A stretch of DNA of 18,060 nt from JAKBCQ01 sp021807585. GTDB lineage: Bacteria > Planctomycetota > Planctomycetia > Isosphaerales > Isosphaeraceae. The number at the start of each line of letters is the position of its first letter. Position 1 is the first letter of the stretch. The position numbers and the translations under genes were made by a program. The DNA lies in assembly GCA_027325115.1 (NCBI GenBank), contig DAHWFG010000488.1, positions 1 to 18,060 of the forward strand, written 5' to 3'. Positions 6,546-13,106 of this stretch are shown one piece after another. Below the pieces are notes generated by a model. It searched no databases and was not told the DNA's origin. It saw only the letters and a program-made list of their open reading frames with translations.

Positions 6546-7133
6546 TCAGCCGCGACTCAGACTCGTCCACCATGTCCCCGTCGCAAACAATGGATGAATC
6601 AGGTCGACCTTACACTCCGAACTCACGCCGTCGGAACCTATTCGAAACCACAAGTTTAGATGTGTCGTTTTGATCAGGTCGTTCGGAGGAATCATCAAAC
6701 ACTCGGCTATTGATCTCTTGATCGCGAGAACCGCCGCCCGGCTTATCTCATCACGACGGCCATTGACCGCCGATTCTGGAACGCCCTGTAAATATATATA
6801 AAAACACCACGCACCGTCGACGACGCGCCGTTCCAGATATCCAAGTGAAATGAGGCCGGACGAGCTAAAATCCCTTCTCGTGCCTCCCAGTTCCATCCGG
6901 CGAATTCCACCGGAGAACTCGTTCAGCAAGCTTCGGATCTCGCGTGGAGACGGAACATACACCCAGTGAGGCGGAAGCTTCTTTCCTGGATATCGAGACA
7001 CGACAAAGCCCCTTCGCTGTTGAACGTTCTCGGCGTAAACGAAAACCAAAGCGATTGAGAAGATCGGGATGATCCGTACGAAATCAGGAGCCTTAAACAA
7101 AACCGCTTCACGTAAACCCTTCCGCTCCGACAC
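6546..7133 (-). CDS. Hypothetical protein with one N-terminal membrane segment
   Basis: 195-aa protein from GTG 7133; no strong Shine-Dalgarno is visible, so the start is uncertain. Residues about 16-35 (PDFVRIIPIFSIALVFVYAE) are a single hydrophobic segment, likely a signal anchor. The soluble part contains PPHWVYVPSPREIRSLLNEF, a GGTRRD turn and a C-terminal region with Trp and Cys residues (FRIGSDGVSSECKVDLIHPL). I do not recognise a family. Its base composition is visibly more AT-rich than the hpf operon. It lies 132 nt upstream of the 44-codon ORF and downstream of the gntR operon, all on the same strand, but no coupling to either is evident. The flanking 7134-7339 shows no gene. Confidence 0.6.
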   Translation of the reverse strand: MSERKGLREAVLFKAPDFVRIIPIFSIALVFVYAENVQQRRGFVVSRYPGKKLPPHWVYVPSPREIRSLLNEFSGGIRRMELGGTRRDFSSSGLISLGYLERRVVDGAWCFYIYLQGVPESAVNGRRDEISRAAVLAIKRSIAECLMIPPNDLIKTTHLNLWFRIGSDGVSSECKVDLIHPLFATGTWWTSLSRG

Positions 7134-7339
7134 CGTCTCGGCTCTTTTGGTTCTCTTAATTGAAAAAGTCGCTCATTCCGAAGATCCGCTCTTGCTTGAT
7201 TCATTCGCTTTTTCAAACGAATCCAATCAACCCGCGGAAGATGATCGAAGCCTGAATTGAGAACTCAAAGCCAAGCCGCCGATATCGCTCGCGCCCAAAA
7301 GAACCAGGTCCGACGACGAATGAACCGATCGATTTCTCA

Positions 7340-7687
7340 TCACATCAAAGTGATATGTGAAGCCAAAACGCCCGCGAGAAATCCGGTCGCGATAATCAAG
7401 AGCACGGTTCCCGAAATGACGGCGAAAATATAATCTCTCTCAAACAAAAATATCATGAATATAAGCGCCACTCTGGCGACCGGCAAGGTGATGAGCAGAA
7501 CGACGCCGATCCCCATCAATTGATCCGCGAGTCGATCGTGATCATTCGAGGAACCGCCCCTCGACATGCTGAGGATCATCCCGATCGTGATCCAAACCGA
7601 GGCGAAAATCGACCCGTACTTCAAAAGCCCCGTAAGGATTTTTTCCATGCGAATCAGCCTAAGCTGATCATCTTTTGTTGAATTCAT
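7340..7687 (-). CDS. DUF1634 membrane protein
   Basis: 115-aa integral membrane protein with three hydrophobic helices at about residues 24-42 (YGSIFASVWITIGMILSM), 57-80 (LMGIGVVLLITLPVARVALIF) and 85-112. Size, topology and position match the DUF1634 family, whose members are very often encoded next to TSUP (TauE/SafE) permeases. The natural inference is an accessory subunit of the adjacent permease; its biochemical role is unknown. The ATG at 7687 starts 8 nt after the permease stop, so the two are cotranscribed. A polar loop (SRGGSSNDHDRLADQ) separates helices 1 and 2. I am fairly sure of the family, less of any function. Confidence 0.8.
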   Translation of the reverse strand: MNSTKDDQLRLIRMEKILTGLLKYGSIFASVWITIGMILSMSRGGSSNDHDRLADQLMGIGVVLLITLPVARVALIFMIFLFERDYIFAVISGTVLLIIATGFLAGVLASHITLM

Positions 7688-7695
7688 AAGAAGAT

Positions 7696-8565
7696 TTACC
7701 CGATAAAGGTTTTTCCGGGAAACGCCGCCAAGAACATCTTCACCGCCAGGATCAACAGAACGATGATAAATAATGTACGAATTCTGCTGTTGGAGGTGCG
7801 CATAAGGATTTTCGAGCCGATAAAAGCTCCGATCATGGAGCCTAAAGCCGCGGGCGCGGCGACGCCCGTGAGGATCTCGCCGCGCGCGTAATAAACGCCG
7901 GCGCTTGCGGCCGCGGTGACTCCGATCATAAAGTTCGATGTCGCCGAAGAAACCTTGATGGGAAGTCGAAGAGCCGAATCCATCGCGGGAACTTTCAATA
8001 CGCCGCTGCCTATTCCGAGCAACGAAGACACCACGCCGGCGCCGTACATCAAAAAAAGGCCCAAAAAAACGCGATCGACGTTGTAATTAACGTCGCATTG
8101 CAAGAGCGGATCGGGATAACTGGAATTAAGCCGCAATTTCGTCGCCCATCGATCGGCCGGCGATTCCGGGCCCGTCGGCAAATGATCTTTCTTCCTTTTA
8201 AGAAACATTTGATGTGCCGAAACTAATAAAATCACGGTAAACAATAAATACAACACCGACTCTGGAAAAACGCCGCTGAGAATGATGCCGGTGAGCGCTC
8301 CAAGAGTCGTGCCGATCTCCAACAATATCGCCAATCGGATATTTGTAAGGCGATTTTCCATCGCGCTCGCCGCGCTTCCACAAGAACATCCGATGACTGA
8401 AATCAAGCCGGCGCCGACGGCGTAATGAATATCCAACCCGAATAATAAAGTAAGAGCCGGTATGATGAAAATCCCGGACGCCATGCCCAGGATCCCGCCG
8501 AGTAAACCCGCGGCCAGCGAGGTTAAACAAATCATTAAAGAATAAATAGGTGTGCCAATACTCAT
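7696..8565 (-). CDS. TSUP family permease (TauE/SafE, sulfite exporter-like)
   Basis: 289-aa inner-membrane permease of the TSUP (TauE/SafE, DUF81) family, which moves organic or inorganic sulfur anions and related carboxylates. The two-halves architecture is visible: the first glycine-rich motif GLLGGILGMASGIFIIPAL (about 20-38) and the second SLLGIGSGVLKVPAM (about 181-195), each opening a group of 3-4 TM helices and separated by a hydrophilic linker (about 122-165). The substrate cannot be told from sequence. ATG 8565 overlaps the gntR stop by 4 bp (ATGA), so regulator and transporter are translationally coupled. A DUF1634 partner follows. Confidence 0.9.
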   Translation of the reverse strand: MSIGTPIYSLMICLTSLAAGLLGGILGMASGIFIIPALTLLFGLDIHYAVGAGLISVIGCSCGSAASAMENRLTNIRLAILLEIGTTLGALTGIILSGVFPESVLYLLFTVILLVSAHQMFLKRKKDHLPTGPESPADRWATKLRLNSSYPDPLLQCDVNYNVDRVFLGLFLMYGAGVVSSLLGIGSGVLKVPAMDSALRLPIKVSSATSNFMIGVTAAASAGVYYARGEILTGVAAPAALGSMIGAFIGSKILMRTSNSRIRTLFIIVLLILAVKMFLAAFPGKTFIG

Positions 8566-9356
8566 AAATTATCCTTCGGCGCGATGATCGCCGGCGGTTT
8601 GATCGAGTCGATTGAAAAAGGGGCGGCGCGTCTGCTTAAACGCGTGGTGAATCGAATTTTATCGCCGCGATAGAAGAGCTTTTCGTAATCCACCGGTTTT
8701 TGATCGAGCGAGTACGAGGTTCTCTCGATGAGGAGAATGGGGGCTTTCTCATCGACTTCCAACATTTTGGCGACGAACGGATCGGCCGAGATCGCCTCGA
8801 TTCGATAATCGGCCTCAAGCAGCGGGGTGTCGTATTTTTCCTCAAGCAACGAGAAAATAGGGTAAATCTCAAGGTCGTTCTCGATGATTTTTAGCCCGAG
8901 GGGAAGCGGCAGATAAGTCTCGTCAAGCGAAATGGAGACGTTATCGGCCATTCGGACCCGCTTGATTTGCACCACTTCCGTACCGATCGGCAAGCGCAGT
9001 TGACGAGCGATTTCCTCGCCGGCCGATATCGTCCAGGTTCCCAAAAGTTTGGCCGAGGGTTGCATTCCGATCGCCGCCATGTCTTCGACAAACCCTGTTA
9101 GCGCGGTTAACTCTTGTGTGATCTTAGCCTCCCGAACATACGTACCTTTACCTCGCCGAATCTCAATCAGTTCGAGTCGCCCCAGCTCTTGTATCGCTTT
9201 ACGGACCGTTGTTCTGCTGACGTTGTATTTTTGGATCAGCTCCTCTTCCGAGGGAAGCCTGCCGCCGGGAGCGATCTCTCCAGCGGCGATTGAAGCCGCG
9301 AGATCCTGTTCGATCTGGAAGTAAAGCGGAACGGCGCTCTGCGGATTGATATCCAT
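8562..9356 (-). CDS. GntR-family (HutC/UTRA subfamily) transcriptional regulator
   Basis: 264-aa cytoplasmic DNA-binding regulator. Residues 1-75 are the GntR winged helix: PLYFQIEQDLAASIAAGEI, then LPSEEELIQKYNVSRTTVRK with the recognition helix, then the wing GKGTYVRE. Residues about 95-250 match the UTRA effector domain (HutC subfamily), including VQIKRVRMADNVSISLDETYLP and LLIERTSYSLDQKPVDYEKLFYRGDKIRF. UTRA regulators bind small metabolites, so induction of the downstream transporter by its substrate is the likely logic. There is no Shine-Dalgarno before ATG 9356; a palindromic direct repeat covers the position where one would be expected. The stop overlaps the permease start. Confidence 0.93.
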   Translation of the reverse strand: MDINPQSAVPLYFQIEQDLAASIAAGEIAPGGRLPSEEELIQKYNVSRTTVRKAIQELGRLELIEIRRGKGTYVREAKITQELTALTGFVEDMAAIGMQPSAKLLGTWTISAGEEIARQLRLPIGTEVVQIKRVRMADNVSISLDETYLPLPLGLKIIENDLEIYPIFSLLEEKYDTPLLEADYRIEAISADPFVAKMLEVDEKAPILLIERTSYSLDQKPVDYEKLFYRGDKIRFTTRLSRRAAPFSIDSIKPPAIIAPKDNL

Positions 9357-9365
9357 ACCGACATT

Positions 9366-9381
9366 ATGACGTCATGACGTC
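9366..9381. promoter_or_regulatory. Tandem ATGACGTC palindromic element before gntR (candidate operator)
   Basis: The 8-mer ATGACGTC occurs twice in tandem (9366-9373, 9374-9381). Because its core GACGTC is self-complementary, the element also forms 10-bp (9366-9375) and 14-bp (9368-9381) perfect palindromes. It ends 9 bp before the gntR start codon. A dimeric GntR regulator binding here could block its own expression and that of the permease. The assignment is inferred from position and symmetry. Confidence 0.45.
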
Positions 9382-9398
9382 CGGTCGTCCAGAGGATT

Positions 9399-9417
9399 CG
9401 GTTTGGATATTAAACCG
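9399..9417. promoter_or_regulatory. CGGTTT-N7-AAACCG inverted repeat upstream of gntR
   Basis: Six-base perfect arms (9399-9404 and 9412-9417) surround an AT-rich 7-bp centre, 43 bp upstream of the gntR start. Size and spacing suit a dimer-binding site or a promoter-proximal operator. The rest of 9357-9709 is AT-rich intergenic DNA in which I see no convincing gene or tRNA; it should hold the gntR operon promoter. Confidence 0.3.
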
Positions 9418-9709
9418 TATCTTTGTGAAGTCGTTATTATGATGAATTTGAAACAGTAACATAAAACAATATTCATTTAGCTTGATTCATCCGCAAGTAT
9501 GTAAAATTAAGAATTCGTGCAAGTTTAGAAAAGGCGATAATGTGTTTGCGGGGATCGGTTCGAAATTCGCCTTCAAAACCCGTCGATTACTTGGAATTCA
9601 TTCCGGATCGTCTCAATCCGATTCGAACCGCCGAACGACGTATCGTGCGGTTCATCGCGTCGTAAGCGGAAAGAACCGGGAAGGTTTTCAATGTATAATT
9701 TAGAATAAT

Positions 9710-10960
9710 TTATGTTCTTAAATAAAGACGCGCCCAGTTGATCGCATGCTTCGCCGCCCGGCGTTGAATCGTCGAGCGAGGTTGTTCGGGGCCGAGCTCG
9801 AGCCGGCGCGATTCGACACCTTGGTCGTGCGCCAAACCAAGATAAACCAGACCGACGGGCTTCTCGACGGTTCCTCCCGAAGGACCCGCGACCCCCGTCA
9901 CGCTCAGCCCCAAATCGGCGTGAAATCGATTGCGCACCCCGACCGCCATCGCACGAGCCGTCTCGTCGCTCACCGCCCCCTTCGTTTCAATCAACCCGCG
10001 CGGAACTCCCAACACATCAATCTTCGCCTCATTGGAATACGAAACCACTCCGCCGGGAAAATATGCGCTCGATCCCGCAATTGAAGTAAGCATATGTGCG
10101 ATTAATCCCCCCGTGCACGATTCCGCCGGGGCGATCTTCATACCTCGTGTAATCAACTCACGGGAAAGAGCGTACGCCACGTCTTGGTCGTCTTCGCCCA
10201 CGATCCAATCGCCAAAACGTTGATAAATGAGATCGACCGTCGGTTGAATCGCCTCGCGAGCCTCGGCCTCGGTCGATCCGCTCGCGGCGATTCGAAAGCT
10301 GATCGTCGCCTCCGAAGCCGTAATTCCGACCTCTGGAATCCGACCCCGCGCCGTCAGGTCGAGCGCCTCGGCCTCGATCTCGGATTCACCCCTGCCGAAC
10401 GTGTTGATTTTACGCCTCACGACGACCCGGGCCGAATCTCCCGATAAAACCTTAATGTGTGGAACAACTTGATCATCAAACATCATCTTAAGTTCATTTG
10501 GCACTCCCGGCATGCACGCGAATCGCGCCCGTCCAAGTTTGAACCAGATACCGGGCGCCGTGCCGATCGGATTCGAGAGAATCTCGCCTCCGCTTGGGAT
10601 AAACGCTTGAACAAAATTACGTTCAGGAATCGGTCGATTGCGCCGCGCGAAGAATGCGATCAATTCGGCCTCGGCGTGCGGATCGCGGACGAGTTCGACT
10701 CCCGCGGCGCGCGCGAGCGCCTCGCGGGTTAGATCGTCTTGCGTCGGTCCCAAACCCCCGCTCATAAGCACGAGATCGACTCGATTCGCCGCGAGCTGAA
10801 ACGCGGACACATTATCGGCGAGATCGTCGGCGATCGTCGTGTGAAACCGCACGTCGATCCCAAGATCGTCAAGCCGACGCGCCAGCCACGCCGAATTGGT
10901 ATCCAAACATTGACCGCTCGTTAATTCGGCGCCGATCGCAATAATTTCAGCTTTGATCAT
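9710..10960 (-). CDS. cinA: CinA: competence/damage-inducible protein A with C-terminal NMN amidohydrolase
   Basis: 416-aa full-length two-domain CinA. The N-terminal COG1058 (MoCF-like) domain, known in some species as an ADP-ribose pyrophosphatase, runs from IIAIGAELTSGQCLDTNS (residues 6-23) through GGLGPTQDD (68-76) to ACMPGVPNELKMMF. The C-terminal PncC domain (about 265-416) has ESCTGG at 280-285 with the catalytic Ser, GGVVSYSNEAK and SVTGVAGPSGG. PncC converts nicotinamide mononucleotide to nicotinic acid mononucleotide, recycling pyridine nucleotides. A perfect AGGAGG (10968-10973) lies 7 nt before ATG 10960, the strongest ribosome-binding site in the window. It stands alone, with a 9-bp inverted repeat about 70 bp upstream. 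No recA follows, unlike in some genomes. Confidence 0.95.
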   Translation of the reverse strand: MIKAEIIAIGAELTSGQCLDTNSAWLARRLDDLGIDVRFHTTIADDLADNVSAFQLAANRVDLVLMSGGLGPTQDDLTREALARAAGVELVRDPHAEAELIAFFARRNRPIPERNFVQAFIPSGGEILSNPIGTAPGIWFKLGRARFACMPGVPNELKMMFDDQVVPHIKVLSGDSARVVVRRKINTFGRGESEIEAEALDLTARGRIPEVGITASEATISFRIAASGSTEAEAREAIQPTVDLIYQRFGDWIVGEDDQDVAYALSRELITRGMKIAPAESCTGGLIAHMLTSIAGSSAYFPGGVVSYSNEAKIDVLGVPRGLIETKGAVSDETARAMAVGVRNRFHADLGLSVTGVAGPSGGTVEKPVGLVYLGLAHDQGVESRRLELGPEQPRSTIQRRAAKHAINWARLYLRT

Positions 10961-11028
10961 ATTTAATCCTCCTGTGTATCGGTCGACGGCTCAAGTCGAG
11001 GATTCAAGGAATCAACCGCGGAATAACA

Positions 11029-11058
11029 TCATCGAATCTTTACAAATATATTCGATGA
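11029..11058. promoter_or_regulatory. 9-bp inverted repeat upstream of cinA
   Basis: TCATCGAAT (11029-11037) and ATTCGATGA (11050-11058) are perfect complements around a 12-bp AT-rich spacer that contains a TATATT on the minus strand. It sits 69-98 bp upstream of the cinA start and has no T-tract, so an operator or promoter-linked site is more likely than a terminator. No family of binding protein can be named. The rest of 10961-11196 shows no gene. Confidence 0.35.
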
Positions 11059-11196
11059 GAGCCGACTCGAAGTTTATGACGTTCGGCGCGCGGCTCAACG
11101 ACGGCCCCGCTCGTCCAGGATAGGGAACGAGAGGTTCGTCGTCGAGCGAGACGTCGATAAAATCGAGGTCTTATTCATCCACAAACCAATCGAAGA

Positions 11197-11703
11197 TCAA
11201 GGATTGGCTTTCGCGGGCGCCTTGGGCGCGGAAGGCAAGAGAACGGTGTCGATCACATGAATCACGCCGTTGGTGCATTCAATGTCGGTCTTAACCACTT
11301 TGGCGGGACCCGCCATCACATTGCCGTCGACAAGTTTAATCGCGATCTCGCCTCCTTCGACCGTCTTAACGTCTTTGCCGTCGAGCTTTACGACATCCGC
11401 GGCCATCGCTTTGGCGGGAATCACATGATATGTCAGGATGGCGACGAGCTTCTCTTTATTCTCGGGCTTGAGTAACGTTTCGAGAGTTCCCTCGGGAAGC
11501 TTTTTAAAGGCTTCGTCGGTGGGCGCAAGCACCGTGAACGGACCCGCGCTCTTGAGCGTATCGACAAGACCCGCGGCCTTCACGGCCTTCACCAGAATCG
11601 TAAACTGGGGCGCCGCCGCGGCGGTGTCGACGATGTCCTTCTCGGCGGCGAACGCGGTCGCGGCGCAGGCGAACAAGGCGATCGACGTGAATAATCCACG
11701 CAT
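11197..11703 (-). CDS. Secreted fasciclin (FAS1) domain protein
   Basis: 168-aa exported protein. Residues 1-19 are a signal peptide (MRGLFTSIALFACAATAFA) with a likely cut after AFA. One FAS1 domain fills about residues 22-155: DIVDTAAAAPQFTILVKAVK, the H1 motif GPFTVLAPTDEAFKKLP, the YHV motif in LTYHVIPAKAM, and the H2 end NGVIHVIDTVLLPS. A short Lys/Ala/Pro tail follows. FAS1 domains generally mediate adhesion or ligand binding at the cell surface; no specific ligand can be inferred. GAGGAGA (11711-11717) lies 7 nt before ATG 11703. A 6-bp inverted repeat (11186-11191 with 11202-11207) overlaps the stop codon and could be a weak terminator. The neighbours are not functionally related. Confidence 0.93.
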   Translation of the reverse strand: MRGLFTSIALFACAATAFAAEKDIVDTAAAAPQFTILVKAVKAAGLVDTLKSAGPFTVLAPTDEAFKKLPEGTLETLLKPENKEKLVAILTYHVIPAKAMAADVVKLDGKDVKTVEGGEIAIKLVDGNVMAGPAKVVKTDIECTNGVIHVIDTVLLPSAPKAPAKANP

Positions 11704-11920
11704 AGATTCTTCTCCTCAGAAATATTGTGTGCATTTCACATGATATACACGGATCGATTTTGAATCGAATCGATCCGGACGCTTCAAGGGTGTTGTAATA
11801 CGGGGGTCCAGAGTTGAGGGCGAATTTTTTTGGATTCGGCGAGTTAAAACCGATCGGCGCCTTACGACTCGGTCGACGGAACGACTTTATGGAGTAGAAT
11901 GTTAAAAGATCATTATTCGT

Positions 11921-12949
11921 TTAGATTCGGACGAACTGTTGACCGCCGAGCCTTCGGATCAGGCGGCGCATCTCCAAAACGCCGAGGGTCGCCATCACCT
12001 GAGACGCGGTGAGGCGAGTGCGAACGATCAGTTCGTCGATCGTCACGGGGCCTGGATCGATCATCGCCAGGATCGATCGTTCCTGTTCCGAGAGTTTAAG
12101 CTCGGCGGGGTGTCGTACTTCGGGAGCGTCGGGGATCAATTGGATGTTTTGACCGAGCGGTCCCAGCTCTTCGAGGATATCTTCAATTGTTTCCACAAGT
12201 TTCGCGCCGTCGCGAATCAGCGCGTGACAGCCTCGGCTCGAGAGGCTATCGATTGGACCCGGGACGGCGAAAACCTCTCGGTTTTGCTCTCCGGCGTGCC
12301 TCGCTGTCGATAACGAGCCCCCTCGCGGGCTCGCCTCGACGACGACGACGCCGAGCGATATTCCCGAGATCAGCCGATTGCGCTGGGGGAACAAACCCGC
12401 ACGCGGTTCTTGATCAAGTCTTGATTCGCTGATTAATGCACCCGATGCCGTAATTTCGACGGCGAGGCCCTCGTTTTCGGGTGGGTAGATCGATTCCAGG
12501 CCGTTGGCGAGAACGGCGATCGTGCGTCCGCCGGCCTTGAGCGCGCCGCGGTGAGCCGCGGTGTCGATGCCGCGAGCCAAGCCCGAAACGACGGTAAAAC
12601 CGACCCGAGCGAGCGAGGCGCCCAAACGTTCGGCGACTCGGACGCCATAAGGAGTTGAGCGCCGCGACCCGACAATCGCGATCGAAAGCGAATCAGCCGG
12701 GGTGAGCGATCCTTTCATATAAAAGACCGGCGGAGGGTCGGGAATTTCGGCGAGGAGCTTGGGATAAGCGTCGCTTCCTTGAAAGATCGGCTGAACGCCG
12801 AGCCGCGAACAGTGAGCAATCGCCTCATCAACCTCGGCGGGGGACGAAGCGACGATCCGTTCGGCGGTTTTCGAGCCGATTCCGTCGACGCGTCTCAGTT
12901 CGTCGAGCGACGCCGTGAAGATGCGCGAAGGATCGCCGAATCGTTCCAA
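11921..12949 (-). CDS. dprA: DNA-processing protein DprA (start uncertain, probably further upstream)
   Basis: DprA/Smf loads RecA on incoming single-stranded DNA during transformation. From TTG 12949 (342 aa) the sequence shows a helix-hairpin-helix (ELRRVDGIGSKTAERIV, about 18-33), then the Rossmann DprA core with GSRRSTPYG (94-102), SGLARGIDTAAHRGAL (122-137) and the FPQRNRLISG block, then a C-terminal winged-helix domain (about 280-342, LSEQERSILAMIDPGPVTIDELI). Coding signal clearly continues upstream in frame, giving a first HhH segment (NLLRLSLIPGVGPRAAHSLL) expected at the N-terminus. No in-frame ATG, GTG or TTG lies before it; ATA 13054 or ATT 13063/13066 are the plausible rare starts. 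It lies downstream of the spermidine-synthase-like gene, whose stop is at 13107, and is probably cotranscribed. Confidence 0.92.
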   Translation of the reverse strand: MERFGDPSRIFTASLDELRRVDGIGSKTAERIVASSPAEVDEAIAHCSRLGVQPIFQGSDAYPKLLAEIPDPPPVFYMKGSLTPADSLSIAIVGSRRSTPYGVRVAERLGASLARVGFTVVSGLARGIDTAAHRGALKAGGRTIAVLANGLESIYPPENEGLAVEITASGALISESRLDQEPRAGLFPQRNRLISGISLGVVVVEASPRGGSLSTARHAGEQNREVFAVPGPIDSLSSRGCHALIRDGAKLVETIEDILEELGPLGQNIQLIPDAPEVRHPAELKLSEQERSILAMIDPGPVTIDELIVRTRLTASQVMATLGVLEMRRLIRRLGGQQFVRI

Positions 12950-13106
12950 AAGCGAGTGCGCGGCGCGAGGCCCGACGCCGGGAATCAGGCTAAGTCTCAG
13001 CAGATTCCGCGCGTCGGGATCAAGAGTTAAAGTGGATAACGATTGTTCGCCTATGTTGGTAATAATTGTTAACCTATAATCAAGCCGGCGTTCGATAACC
13101 GAGCGA

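Noticed and set aside
6252..6659. Plus-strand 135-codon frame crossing the hpf leader
   Set aside because: Overlaps the starts or ends of three minus-strand ORFs; Ser/Pro/Gln-rich random-looking peptide with no good ribosome-binding site.
9482..9703. Plus-strand 73-codon frame between gntR and cinA
   Set aside because: No Shine-Dalgarno, no domain and random-looking composition; left as intergenic.
9357..9709. tRNA or other structured RNA gene in the intergenic region
   Set aside because: No cloverleaf, T-loop or acceptor pairing could be found by eye.
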